Assembly: GCF_028994805.1 (NCBI RefSeq)
Contig: NZ_JAJQQP010000005.1
Span: forward strand, 310,001 to 374,000
DNA: 64,000 nt
Reading direction: 5' to 3'
Origin: Promicromonospora iranensis
GTDB lineage: Bacteria; Actinomycetota; Actinomycetes; Actinomycetales; Cellulomonadaceae
Shown: positions 8,337 through 16,858 of the stretch, piece by piece
Layout of the letters: the number at the start of each line of letters is the position of its first letter
Position numbering within the stretch: position 1 is the first letter of the stretch
Notes under the pieces: model-generated
The model's database searches: none
Seen by the model: only the letters and a program-made list of their open reading frames with translations
Told to the model about the DNA's origin: nothing
Program-made: the position numbers and the translations under genes

Positions 8337-10216
8337 CAGGTCCCTCCGTCAGGGTCAAGGTCAGGGTCAGGGTCGGGCGACGGGATGTCGCCGGCGGGCC
8401 GTACGTGGTGCACGGGGCCGTGACCGTCCCGGCCGGCGGTGGCCGTGAGCGCGGCCCGGGTGGACTCGCCGAGCCTCGGCGTCGCGGGCACCACCCGGAC
8501 GCCCGCGAGCCGCTGGACCGTTCCGTCGCGCTCCCAGCCGGCGGCCAGTGCGGGGTCGACCCCGGTGAGGTAGAGCGTGCCGTTCGCCTCGTCGAGGAGG
8601 TGGGCGTAGTCGCCGACGACCTTGAGGAACGTCGCGCCGAGGGTGGTGCGGCCGCGCAGGCGCAGGACCACCACCGGGCCGTCCACCCGACCGTTCTGTC
8701 CGGCGGACGCGGAACCGTTCTCCGCGCCGGCCGGCGCCGGGAGGTGGCGCTGCAGCGTCCGGGTGCCCGCGTAGAACAGCGAGCCGTACGCGTCCAGGAC
8801 GACGGTCTGGCCGGCGGTCACGGTCTGCGGCGGGCGGGTCTCGACGAACCCGCCCGCGGCGTCGGGCTTCAGGCGCACCACGCGCAGGTCGAGGGCCTCC
8901 TGGTTCAGCTGCATGATGAGGGAGGCGATGACGCCCACGCCGACGGCCTGGGCGACGGGGAGCACGAGGACCGCCGCGAAGGTGGACCCCATCGCCAGGA
9001 CGGAGATCCGGCCCGCACGGGCCACGGCCAGGAGCTCCCGGGGCTTGAGCGCGCCGACGCCCGCGTAGATGAGCACCGCGGCGAGCGTCGGCATCGCGAC
9101 CATGCCCACCACGCCGGAGAACGCGAGGAGGATGACCCCCATCCACAGGCCGGACCAGATGGCCGCCCAGCGGCTCGCCGCGCCGGCCGCCAGGTTCAGC
9201 GCCGTCTGCCCCACGGACCCACCGACGGGCTGGCCGCCGAACAGCCCGGCGGCCACGTTGGCGACGCCCTGCGCGGTGAAGTCCCGGCTGGTCGACGACC
9301 GGGAGCCGTCCGTGTTCGGGACGGCCTCGGCGACTCCGGCGCCCTGGATCAGCAGGATGGCGGCCACCGCCGCCGCACCGCCGACCAGCTCGGTGCTGAA
9401 CAAGCTCAGGTCCGGGAGCGCGAGGCCCGGCAGTCCCCGGGGCACCGTGCCGGTGTCGTCGACGGACGCCACGGTCGTGGCCCCCAGGACCACCACACCG
9501 ACGGTCGGTACCAGCAGCGCGACCAGCGAGCTCACGATCGACCAGCGCGTCAGGCCGAGCAGCACCAGGGTCGCCAGGGCAGTACCGCCGCAGATCGCGG
9601 ACGCGACGTCGACGGCGCCCAGGTGGCTGACCACGTACCAGGCCTTGGCGACGGACAGGGAGCCCTCCGCGTCCACGCCGAAAAGGACGGGCAGCTGGCC
9701 GAGCACCATGTTGACCGCGACGCCGGAGAGGAAGCCGAGCATGACCGAGTAGGAGACGAACCGGATGTACCTGCTCAGGCGCAGGAGCGCAGCGACGATC
9801 ATCAGCCCGCCCGCCAGCAGGGTCAGGAGCACCATCGCGTCGGACCGCTCGGCCTCCTCGTAGGTCGCGAGCGCGGAGCCGGCCGCCAGGGCTGCGGCAC
9901 TCGTGGTCGTGACCACCATGAGCCTCGTCGAGCTCATGAAGCCGCCCGCCACCGGCCCGACGAACGACGCGTAGAGCCCGTGCGCAGGATTGACGCCGGC
10001 GAGGACGCTCGCCGCCATGCCGTCCGGCACGCTCGAGATCGCACCCGGCAGCCCGGCGACGATGTCCTGGCGCAGATGTCGCCGGCGGGGCAGCACGTCG
10101 GCGGTCCCCAGCTTCAGCCGTCGTCCGGCACGCTGCGCCGTCTGACGTATCTGCGCACCGAACAACGCCCCCAGGCCGCTGCCCGGCCCGTCACCCTTCG
10201 ATCCGTTGGCCGTCAT
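8336..10216 (-). CDS. SulP family inorganic anion transporter with STAS domain (copy 2)
   Basis: A 626-residue SLC26/SulP-type transporter, divergent in sequence from copy 1. Its signature (D-I-V-A-G-L-P-G-A-I-S-S-V-P-D-G-M-A) is at about residues 50-68. Membrane segments run to about residue 440, and a STAS-like domain with V-V-V-L-R-L-R-G-R-T-T-L-G covers about 500-580. The tail is an acidic Asp-Pro repeat encoded by four AGGGTC-type hexamers at 8351-8374. The ATG at 10216 is used. The stop overlaps the next gene by one base. It is divergent from a second GAP-family gene at 10465, giving a duplicated SulP/GAP module. The anion carried is unknown. Confidence 0.85.
   Translation of the reverse strand: MTANGSKGDGPGSGLGALFGAQIRQTAQRAGRRLKLGTADVLPRRRHLRQDIVAGLPGAISSVPDGMAASVLAGVNPAHGLYASFVGPVAGGFMSSTRLMVVTTTSAAALAAGSALATYEEAERSDAMVLLTLLAGGLMIVAALLRLSRYIRFVSYSVMLGFLSGVAVNMVLGQLPVLFGVDAEGSLSVAKAWYVVSHLGAVDVASAICGGTALATLVLLGLTRWSIVSSLVALLVPTVGVVVLGATTVASVDDTGTVPRGLPGLALPDLSLFSTELVGGAAAVAAILLIQGAGVAEAVPNTDGSRSSTSRDFTAQGVANVAAGLFGGQPVGGSVGQTALNLAAGAASRWAAIWSGLWMGVILLAFSGVVGMVAMPTLAAVLIYAGVGALKPRELLAVARAGRISVLAMGSTFAAVLVLPVAQAVGVGVIASLIMQLNQEALDLRVVRLKPDAAGGFVETRPPQTVTAGQTVVLDAYGSLFYAGTRTLQRHLPAPAGAENGSASAGQNGRVDGPVVVLRLRGRTTLGATFLKVVGDYAHLLDEANGTLYLTGVDPALAAGWERDGTVQRLAGVRVVPATPRLGESTRAALTATAGRDGHGPVHHVRPAGDIPSPDPDPDLDPDGGT
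8351..8374 (+). repeat. Hexamer repeat at the SulP copy 2 carboxy-terminus
   Basis: Four AGGGTC-type hexamers (one is AAGGTC) in tandem encode alternating Asp-Pro in the last residues of the transporter on the minus strand. This looks like replication slippage in a tolerant tail. Confidence 0.75.
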
Positions 10217-10373
10217 CGCGGTGCACTCGTCTCCGGCGTGATCAGGTGATCTCGACGAGAGCGGTGAGGCCGAGGTGCGGGGCCCTCGTGATCGCTCGTC
10301 TCATGGTCAAGCTCCTTCTCGTCGAGGGCACAGGGGATCCCGCCCCATCGTCGGCAGCCGCACGTCCGGACGG

Positions 10374-10392
10374 GTCACCCTGTTCGGGTGAC
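10374..10392. promoter_or_regulatory. Candidate operator palindrome, copy 4 (perfect arms)
   Basis: GTCACCC-TGTTC-GGGTGAC lies between SulP copy 2 (start 10216) and GAP-family copy 2 (start 10465). Both arms are identical to copy 3 at the same 5-base spacing; only the spacer differs. Confidence 0.6.
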
Positions 10393-10464
10393 GCCTCCCG
10401 GCACGGCCCGGTCCTAGAGTCGGCGGGACGGGTCGTCAGACCTTTCCTGACGGAGGTGAGGACC

Positions 10465-11136
10465 GTGGGCGCCGCGATCGGTCAGTCGCTGCCGCTGGCG
10501 GTGGGCGTGCTCGTGAGCCCGCTGCCGATCGTCGCGGTGGTGCTCATGCTCGTCAGCGAGCGGGCCCGGTCCAACGCGCTCGCCTTCGTGGCCGGCTGGT
10601 TCCTGGCTGTCCTCGCCGTGGTCGGCGTCGTCGCCCTGGTCGCCGGCTCCGCCGTGTCCGACGACGACGGGCCGGCCGCCTGGACGGGCTGGCTCAAGCT
10701 GGTCCTCGGCGTTCTGCTGCTGCTCCTCGCCGTGCGCCAGTGGCGGGCCCGGCCACGGGGTGCCACCGAACCGCCCCCGCCGAGGTGGATGGCGGCGATC
10801 GACCGGTTCACGCCGCCGAGGTCCGCAGGACTCGGCGTCCTGCTGGGCGCCGTCAACCCGAAGAACCTGCTCCTGGTCGTGTCCGGCGGCACCGCGATCG
10901 CGGCTGCGGATCCCGGTGACACCGGCGCGACGGCGCTCGCCGCGCTCGTGTTCGCCCTGGTGGCCAGCGCCGGCGTCGTCGCGCCGGTCGTTCTCTACTT
11001 CGCGACGGGCGACCGGGCCGCCGGGGTCCTCGACGAGCTGAGGTCGTGGATGGTCCGCAACAACGCGGCGATCATGGCCGTCCTGCTGCTGGTGCTCGCG
11101 ACGAAGATGCTCGGGGACGGCATCTCCGTCCTGTGA
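10465..11136 (+). CDS. GAP-family membrane protein (Sap-like, copy 2)
   Basis: A 223-residue membrane protein with about six hydrophobic segments, related in length and layout to the GAP-family gene at 7069. Family features include V-S-P-L-P-I-V-A-V-V-L-M-L near residues 15-27 and G-A-V-N-P-K-N-L-L-L at about 130-140. In mycobacteria such proteins help deliver surface lipids; here the role is unknown. The GTG at 10465 is preceded by GGAGGTGAG at 10452-10460, a near-perfect ribosome binding site, which decides the start. A tandem duplication of GCATCTCCGTCCTGTG spans the stop codon region (11120-11152). Confidence 0.8.
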   Translation: MGAAIGQSLPLAVGVLVSPLPIVAVVLMLVSERARSNALAFVAGWFLAVLAVVGVVALVAGSAVSDDDGPAAWTGWLKLVLGVLLLLLAVRQWRARPRGATEPPPPRWMAAIDRFTPPRSAGLGVLLGAVNPKNLLLVVSGGTAIAAADPGDTGATALAALVFALVASAGVVAPVVLYFATGDRAAGVLDELRSWMVRNNAAIMAVLLLVLATKMLGDGISVL

Positions 11137-11173
11137 GCATCTCCGTCCTGTGCGCTGAGCCGTCCTGTGCGCT
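11120..11173 (+). repeat. Tandem duplication across a gene end
   Basis: GCATCTCCGTCCTGTG occurs at 11120-11135 and 11137-11152, and a third partial copy CCGTCCTGTGCGCT at 11160-11173 repeats 11142-11155. The first copy includes the end of the GAP-family gene (stop 11134-11136). Confidence 0.75.
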
Positions 11174-12878
11174 ACGCCAGCACGGCACCCGTCGAGGCCG
11201 ACTGGACCAGCTTGGAGTACTTGGCCAGCACACCGCGCGTGTACGAGTGGGGCAGCGGCGCCCAGCCCGCCTTGCGCAGCTCCAGCTCGGCCGGCTCGAC
11301 CAGGATGTCCAGCGTCTTGGACGCCACGTCCAGGCGGATGCGGTCGCCGTCACGTACGAACGCGATGGGACCGGCGTCGACGGCCTCGGGCGCGATGTGC
11401 CCGACGCACAGGCCCGTCGTCCCGCCGGAGAACCGGCCGTCGGTGATGAGCAGCACGTCCTTGCCCAGGCCCGCGCCCTTGATGGCACCCGTGATGGCGA
11501 GCATCTCGCGCATCCCCGGCCCGCCCTTCGGACCCTCGTAGCGGATGACGACGACGTCGCCCGCCTGGATCGTCCCGTCCTCCAGGGCATCGAGCGCGCT
11601 GCGCTCGCGCTCGAACACGCGGGCGGTGCCCTCGAACACGTCGGAGTCGAAGCCCGCCGACTTCACGACGGCGCCCTCCGGGGCGAGCGACCCGTTGAGG
11701 ATGGTGATGCCGCCGGTCTTGTGGATCGGGTCGTCCATGGCGCGCAGGATCTTGCCGTCCGGGTCCGGCGGGGCGATCTCGGCGAGGTTCTCCGCCATGG
11801 TGCGGCCGGTGACCGTCATGACGTCCCCGTGCAGCAGCCCGGCGTCCAGCAGCGCCTTCATCACCACCGGCACGCCGCCGATCCGGTCGACGTCGTTCAT
11901 CACGTACTGCCCGAACGGCTTGAGGTCGCCCAGGTGCGGCACGCGGTCGGCGACGCGCGAGAAGTCGTCGAGGGTGAGCTCGACCTCTGCCTCGTACGCG
12001 ATGGCGAGCAGGTGCAGGACGGCGTTCGTCGACCCGCCGAACGCCATGACCACGGCGATCGCGTTCTCGAACGCCTCCTTGGTCAGGATGTCGCGCGCGG
12101 TGATGCCCCGGCGCAGCAGGTTCACCACCGCCTCGCCCGAGCGGTGCGCCCAGACGTCGCGCCGCCGGTCGGCCGACGGCGGTGCCGCCGAGCCGGGCAG
12201 CGACATACCGAGCGCCTCGGCCGCCGACGCCATCGTGTTGGCGGTGTACATGCCACCGCACGCGCCCTCGCCGGGGCAGATCGCGCGCTCGATCCGGTCG
12301 ACGTCACCCTGGCTCATGAGCCCCCGGGAGCACGCTCCGACGGCCTCGAAGGCGTCGATGATCGTGACCTGCTTCTCGGTGCCGTCCTCGAGCTTGACCC
12401 AGCCGGGCATGATCGAGCCGGCGTAGAGGAACACGCTCGAGAGGTCCAGGCGCGCGGCCGCCATCAGCATGCCGGGCAGCGACTTGTCGCAGCCGGCCAG
12501 CAGCACCGAGCCGTCCAGGCGCTCGGCCTGCATGACGGTCTCCACGGAGTCGGCGATCACGTCGCGGGACACGAGCGAGAAGTGCATGCCCTCGTGGCCC
12601 ATGGAGATGCCGTCGGAGACCGAGATGGTGCCGAACTCCAGCGGGTAGCCGCCCGCCGCGTGCACGCCCTGCTTGGTGGCCTGCGCCAGCCGGTCGAGCG
12701 AGAGGTTGCACGGGGTGATCTCGTTCCAGGAGCTCGCGACGCCGATCTGTGGCTTGGCGAAGTCCTCGTCACCCAGCCCTACTGCCCGGAGCATCCCGCG
12801 GGACGCGGTGGCCTCCAGGCCATCGGTCACCGTGCGGGAACGGGGCTTGACGTCGACAGGGCTCTCGGCATCGATCAT
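11172..12878 (-). CDS. ilvD: Dihydroxy-acid dehydratase
   Basis: A 568-residue IlvD. It dehydrates 2,3-dihydroxy-3-methylbutanoate and its isoleucine-pathway homologue to the 2-keto acids, the third common step of branched-chain amino acid synthesis, using an Fe-S cluster and Mg2+ in the cytoplasm. Cluster and active-site motifs are visible: G-C-D-K-S-L-P-G-M near residue 125, [15 protein letters not shown] near 190, and [14 protein letters not shown] near 465. Length is normal for the family. The ATG at 12878 has GAGGAG upstream; an in-frame start six codons earlier lacks one. The gene stands alone, divergent from terC by about 90 bases, away from other ilv genes. Confidence 0.95.
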   Translation of the reverse strand: MIDAESPVDVKPRSRTVTDGLEATASRGMLRAVGLGDEDFAKPQIGVASSWNEITPCNLSLDRLAQATKQGVHAAGGYPLEFGTISVSDGISMGHEGMHFSLVSRDVIADSVETVMQAERLDGSVLLAGCDKSLPGMLMAAARLDLSSVFLYAGSIMPGWVKLEDGTEKQVTIIDAFEAVGACSRGLMSQGDVDRIERAICPGEGACGGMYTANTMASAAEALGMSLPGSAAPPSADRRRDVWAHRSGEAVVNLLRRGITARDILTKEAFENAIAVVMAFGGSTNAVLHLLAIAYEAEVELTLDDFSRVADRVPHLGDLKPFGQYVMNDVDRIGGVPVVMKALLDAGLLHGDVMTVTGRTMAENLAEIAPPDPDGKILRAMDDPIHKTGGITILNGSLAPEGAVVKSAGFDSDVFEGTARVFERERSALDALEDGTIQAGDVVVIRYEGPKGGPGMREMLAITGAIKGAGLGKDVLLITDGRFSGGTTGLCVGHIAPEAVDAGPIAFVRDGDRIRLDVASKTLDILVEPAELELRKAGWAPLPHSYTRGVLAKYSKLVQSASTGAVLA

Positions 12879-12969
12879 GAGATCTCCTCGAAACAAAAGA
12901 TATTCAATAATGGCTGTCCTGCAGCATCAGTCCGCAGTTCCGGTGCCGGCCACCCGACGGAGGAACCTC

Positions 12970-13980
12970 TTGTTCGACATCAGTCCGCTCACGTGGGGCG
13001 TGACCATCGGCTTCATCATCCTGCTGCTGGCAGTAGACCTGGTGCTGGCGGCGGCGCGCCCGCACCACGTCGGGTTCAAGGAGGCTACCGCCTGGTCGGT
13101 GTTCTACATCGCGGTGGCCATCGGGTTCGGCGTCTGGTTCGGGCTGCAGTACGGCAACACGGCGGGCACCGAGTACTTCGCGGGCTACATCATCGAGAAG
13201 AGCCTGTCCGTCGACAACCTGTTCGTGTTCGTGATCATCATGAGCACCTTCGCGGTCCCGGACAAGCACCAGCACAAGGTCCTCGTCTTCGGCATCGTGC
13301 TCGCGCTGATCATGCGTGCCGCCTTCATCGCGCTGGGCGCGTCCCTCATCAGCCTGTTCTCGTTCACGTTCCTGCTGTTCGGGCTGCTGCTGCTCTACAC
13401 GGCGGTGCAGCTGTTCCGGCACCGGAACGAGGACCCGGACATCGAGAGCAACGTGATGGTGCGCGGCGCGCGCCGGTTCCTTCCCGTCAGCGAGGGCTAC
13501 ATCGGCGGCAGGCTCTTCGCGAAGGAGGACGGTCGCCGGGTCGTCACCCCGCTGTTCATCGTGCTCATCGCCATCGGCAGCGTCGACCTGCTGTTCGCCC
13601 TCGACTCGATCCCCGCCGTGTTCGGTGTCACGGAGGAGCCGTACATCGTCTTCACCGCCAACGCCTTCGCGCTGCTGGGCCTGCGTGCCCTGTTCTTCCT
13701 CGTCAAGGGCCTGCTCGACCGGCTCGTCTACCTCTCGGCCGGCCTGGCGATCATCCTGGCGTTCATCGGCGTCAAGCTGATCCTGCACTGGGGCCACGTC
13801 GACATCAACGAGTCGATCCCCGAGATCTCGACCCCGGTGAGCCTCGGCGTCGTCCTCGGTGTGCTGGCCGTGGCGACTGTCGCGAGCCTCGTCAAGACGC
13901 GCGGCCTGTCGGACGAGAAGGCGCACGCGGGCTCGCTCACGGCTACCAAGACCACGGCGAAGGACGAGCCGCGGGAGTAG
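12970..13980 (+). CDS. TerC family integral membrane protein
   Basis: A TerC/Alx-type membrane protein, 336 residues from the start chosen here. Family members take part in tellurite resistance or manganese export and cooperate with secreted metalloenzymes. About nine hydrophobic segments are present. Signatures are S-V-D-N-L-F-V-F-V near residue 80 and F-A-L-D-S-I-P-A-V-F-G-V near 210, with acidic residues inside the membrane as expected for metal transport. The TTG at 12970 is chosen because GGAGGA precedes it by six bases and the protein then begins F-D-I-S-P-L-T-W, as homologues do. An ATG at 12910 is in frame but has no binding site. A short charged tail ends R-E. Confidence 0.88.
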   Translation: MFDISPLTWGVTIGFIILLLAVDLVLAAARPHHVGFKEATAWSVFYIAVAIGFGVWFGLQYGNTAGTEYFAGYIIEKSLSVDNLFVFVIIMSTFAVPDKHQHKVLVFGIVLALIMRAAFIALGASLISLFSFTFLLFGLLLLYTAVQLFRHRNEDPDIESNVMVRGARRFLPVSEGYIGGRLFAKEDGRRVVTPLFIVLIAIGSVDLLFALDSIPAVFGVTEEPYIVFTANAFALLGLRALFFLVKGLLDRLVYLSAGLAIILAFIGVKLILHWGHVDINESIPEISTPVSLGVVLGVLAVATVASLVKTRGLSDEKAHAGSLTATKTTAKDEPRE

Positions 13981-14015
13981 GACCGGGGTGTTGCTGCTGG
14001 CCGGCGTCGTGCTAT

Positions 14016-14026
14016 ACATCTGATGT
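14016..14026. promoter_or_regulatory. Candidate FadR-type operator before the fuconolactonase gene
   Basis: ACATC-T-GATGT is a perfect palindrome 31 bases before the GTG at 14057. The 10-base core ACATCTGATG recurs at 18913-18922 upstream of the fuconate dehydratase gene, the other outward end of the cluster. A FadR-family regulator gene lies in the cluster, so it is the likely binder (inference). Confidence 0.5.
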
Positions 14027-14056
14027 TTCTGGGCGACGACGCCAGGGAGGGCAACG

Positions 14057-14965
14057 GTGCAGCTCGACGTGGTGGACGCGCACCATCACCTGTGGGTGCG
14101 CTCGCGCACGCCCCAGGGCTGGATCGATCCGGTCGTGATGGCGGCTCTCGACGCCGACTTCACGCCTGCCGACCTGCCGGCGGCGGCCCACGGGGTGAGC
14201 ACGACGATCGTCGTCCAGTCCGCGAACCTGTGGTCGGAGGGCCGCGAGCTCCTGGCGATCGCGGCGTCCGACGCCGGACGCGCGGCCCGCATCGGCGGCG
14301 TCGTCGCCTGGGTGGACCTCCTGGACCCCGGGGTGGCCGACCGCGTCGGCGCCCTGCGGTCGGGTCCCGGCGGCGCAGCCCTCGTCGGCCTCCGCACGCA
14401 GGTGCAGGCGGAGGCCGACCCGGCCTACCTGGACCGTGCGGACGTACGCCGCGGGATCGCCGCTGCCTGCACGGCCGGCGCGGTACGCCCCGGCGGCCTC
14501 GTGTTCGACCTGGTGGTGCGTGCCGAACAGCTGCCGGCGTGCGCGCGGCTCGCTGCGGCGCTGCCCGAGGTCTCCTTCGTCCTGGACCACCTGGGCAAGC
14601 CCCGCCTCGACTCCGGTGGGGGTGCCGGCAACGCCGTCCGCCTCGCCGCCTGGGAGCGGGACCTCGCCGACCTGGCGGTCCGCCCCAACGTGACCGCCAA
14701 GCTGTCCGGCCTGGTCACCGAGGCGAGGTGGGACGCGTGGCGGCCCGACGATCTGCGGCCCGCTGTCGACCGGGCGCTCGAGGTGTTCGGCCCGGACCGG
14801 CTCATGTTCGGTTCCGACTGGCCCGTGTGCCTGCTCGCGAGCGACTACGGCGGCTGGATGACGACGCTCGGCGACCTGCTCGCCGGGCTGAGCGAGGACG
14901 AGTCCGCAGCCGTGTGGGCCGGGACCGCGCGGCGAGTCTACCAACTGGAGGAGAGTCACGCATGA
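14057..14965 (+). CDS. Amidohydrolase 2 family, probable L-fucono-1,5-lactonase
   Basis: A 302-residue metal-dependent hydrolase of the amidohydrolase-2 fold. In the oxidative L-fucose route this class opens L-fucono-lactone to L-fuconate. Metal-binding and active-site motifs are D-A-H-H-H-L-W at residues 7-13, L-D-H-L-G-K-P near 175-181 and G-S-D-W-P-V near 253-258. The GTG at 14057 follows AGGGAGG. Its stop overlaps the SDR start as ATGA, so translation is coupled. Substrate assignment rests on the neighbours (fuconate dehydratase, fucose-dehydrogenase-like aldo/keto reductase); a rhamnono- or galactono-lactonase is the main alternative. Confidence 0.75.
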   Translation: MQLDVVDAHHHLWVRSRTPQGWIDPVVMAALDADFTPADLPAAAHGVSTTIVVQSANLWSEGRELLAIAASDAGRAARIGGVVAWVDLLDPGVADRVGALRSGPGGAALVGLRTQVQAEADPAYLDRADVRRGIAAACTAGAVRPGGLVFDLVVRAEQLPACARLAAALPEVSFVLDHLGKPRLDSGGGAGNAVRLAAWERDLADLAVRPNVTAKLSGLVTEARWDAWRPDDLRPAVDRALEVFGPDRLMFGSDWPVCLLASDYGGWMTTLGDLLAGLSEDESAAVWAGTARRVYQLEESHA

Positions 14966-15786
14966 CATCCGAGGCCACATCCGAGGCCACATCCGAGTCC
15001 ACATCTGAGTCCACAGCAGGAGCGGGCGCGGGCGAGCTCGTCGGCGTGCGGGCCGTCGTCACCGGCGGCGCGTCAGGCATCGGTGCGGCGATCGTGCGCG
15101 CCATGCTTGCGCGTGGCGCGCAGGTGACCTCCATCGACCGGGTCGCGGACGGCGTCCCCGCGGGCGCCGGGGCCCAGGTGGCCGACGTGACCGACGACGC
15201 GGCGGTGCGCGCTGCCGTGTCGGCCGCTGCGGAGACGATGGGCGGCATCGACGTCGTCGCCAACAACGCGGGGATCGGCGCGCAGGGCACCGTCGCCGAC
15301 AACGACGACGCGGAGTGGCTGCGGGTGCTGGACGTGAACGTGCTCGGGATCGTCCGCGTGACCCGCGCCGCGCTGCCGTACCTGCGTGAGTCGCCGCACG
15401 CCGCCGTCGTGAACACGTGCTCGATCGCCGCGTGGACCGGCCTGCCGAACCGGGCCCTGTACTCGGCGTCCAAGGGCGCGGTCCAGGCGCTCACCCTCGC
15501 CATGGCCACCGACCACGTCCGTGAGGGCATCCGCGTCAACTGCGTCAACCCGGGCACCGCCGACACCCCGTGGGTGAGCCGGCTGCTCGACGCCGCCGAC
15601 GATCCGGCCGCCGAGCGGGCGGCGCTGGAGGCGCGCCAGCCCTCGGGCCGGCTCGTCAGCGCCGACGAGATCGCGCACGCCGTCTGCTACCTGGCGAGCC
15701 CGCTGGCGGCAGCCACCACCGGCGCGATGCTCGCCGTGGACGGCGGATCGCACGCGCTGCGCACCCGCGCCCCCGGACAGGGCTAG
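14962..15786 (+). CDS. SDR oxidoreductase of the L-fucose cluster
   Basis: A 274-residue classical short-chain dehydrogenase. The cofactor motif T-G-G-A-S-G-I-G is at about residues 32-39, N-N-A-G at about 104-107, and catalytic Y-S-A-S-K at about 167-171; a G-G-S tail follows V-D. In known pathways an SDR oxidises either L-fucose or 2-keto-3-deoxy-L-fuconate; the latter fits better because an aldo/keto reductase next door can oxidise fucose. The ATG at 14962 overlaps the preceding stop and is preceded by GGAGGAGAG. Residues 2-17 are a tandem repeat (T-S-E-A, T-S-E-A, T-S-E-S, T-S-E-S) from four 12-base units, an unusual disordered leader before the Rossmann fold. Confidence 0.8.
   Translation: MTSEATSEATSESTSESTAGAGAGELVGVRAVVTGGASGIGAAIVRAMLARGAQVTSIDRVADGVPAGAGAQVADVTDDAAVRAAVSAAAETMGGIDVVANNAGIGAQGTVADNDDAEWLRVLDVNVLGIVRVTRAALPYLRESPHAAVVNTCSIAAWTGLPNRALYSASKGAVQALTLAMATDHVREGIRVNCVNPGTADTPWVSRLLDAADDPAAERAALEARQPSGRLVSADEIAHAVCYLASPLAAATTGAMLAVDGGSHALRTRAPGQG
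14965..15012 (+). repeat. Four 12-bp units at the 5' end of the SDR gene
   Basis: ACATCCGAGGCC twice, then ACATCCGAGTCC and ACATCTGAGTCC, starting directly after the start codon. The units add T-S-E-A or T-S-E-S. Confidence 0.85.
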
Positions 15787-15843
15787 CCAGGGCCGGGAAC
15801 GGGGACGGGAACAGGACCGGAAACAGGAAGGGAACGGCACAGG

Positions 15844-16833
15844 ATGGAGACGACGGCGGTACGCGCCACCGGGGTCCGGCTGACCACGCTCGGTCTCGGT
15901 GCCGCGCCCGCGGGCAACCTGTACCGCGCGACCACCGACGAGGAGGCGCACGCGACGTTCGAGGCCGCCTGGGCCGCCGGGATCCGATATTTCGACACCG
16001 CGCCGCACTACGGTCTCGGCCTGTCCGAGCGCCGGCTCGGCACGTTCCTGCGCACGCGGCCGCGGGACGAGGTGGTGGTGTCCACGAAGGTGGGGCGGCT
16101 GCTCGTCCCGTCGCCGGAGACCGCGCACCGCACCGACCCCGACGTGTTCGAGGTGCCCGCGTCCGCCCGCCGGGTCTGGGACTTCTCGCGCGACGGCGTG
16201 CTGCGGTCGCTCGAGGCCAGCCTGGAGCGCACGGGTCTGGACCGGGTGGACGTGGTCTACCTGCACGACCCGGACGACCACGGGGAGCAGGCGGTGCAGG
16301 AGGCGCTGCCCGCGCTCGTCGAGCTGCGGGACCAGGGGGTCGTCGGCGCGGTCGGCGCCGGGATGAACCAGTCGGCGATGCTCAGCCGGTTCGTCCGGGA
16401 GACCGACGTCGACGTCGTCATGTGTGCCGGGCGGTTCACGCTCCTGGAGCAGCCCGCGCTGGCCGACCTGCTGCCCGCGGCGGCCGAGCGGGGCGTGGCG
16501 GTGGTGGCCGCTGCCGCCTACAACTCGGGCATCCTCGCGCACGACGCCCCGCCGTCGGGCGCGACGTACGACTACGCGCCGGCCTCCGCGGAGCTGCTCG
16601 ACCGGGCCCGGCGGATCGCCGCCGTCTGCGCGGAGCACGGCGTCACGCTCCCGCAGGCCGCGCTCGCGTACGTGCGCACCCACCCGGCGGTCGCGAGCAC
16701 GGTCGTCGGGCTCGGGACGCCGGAGCAGGCGCGACAGGCAGGGGAGCGCGCCGCGGTGCGCGTGCCGGCGGCCCTGTGGCCGGCCCTGGCCGACGTCGGC
16801 CTGCTCGCCGAGGCCGCCCTACCCGCCCCCTGA
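15844..16833 (+). CDS. Aldo/keto reductase, probable L-fucose (D-threo-aldose) 1-dehydrogenase
   Basis: A 329-residue aldo/keto reductase with a TIM-barrel fold and NAD(P) dependence. The expected catalytic set is visible: Asp at about residue 50 and Tyr at about 55 (F-D-T-A-P-H-Y-G-L-G-L-S-E-R-R-L-G), Lys at about 82 (S-T-K-V-G-R) and His at about 141 (Y-L-H-D-P). The G-L-G-L-S-E-R-R-L-G pattern is typical of D-threo-aldose 1-dehydrogenases, which oxidise L-fucose to its lactone. This would be the first step of the cluster's pathway. The 57 bases upstream are a purine-rich run of degenerate GGGAAC units ending in CACAGG before the ATG. Confidence 0.78.
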   Translation: METTAVRATGVRLTTLGLGAAPAGNLYRATTDEEAHATFEAAWAAGIRYFDTAPHYGLGLSERRLGTFLRTRPRDEVVVSTKVGRLLVPSPETAHRTDPDVFEVPASARRVWDFSRDGVLRSLEASLERTGLDRVDVVYLHDPDDHGEQAVQEALPALVELRDQGVVGAVGAGMNQSAMLSRFVRETDVDVVMCAGRFTLLEQPALADLLPAAAERGVAVVAAAAYNSGILAHDAPPSGATYDYAPASAELLDRARRIAAVCAEHGVTLPQAALAYVRTHPAVASTVVGLGTPEQARQAGERAAVRVPAALWPALADVGLLAEAALPAP

Positions 16834-16858
16834 CCCGCGAAGGCACAGGGACCCGGGG

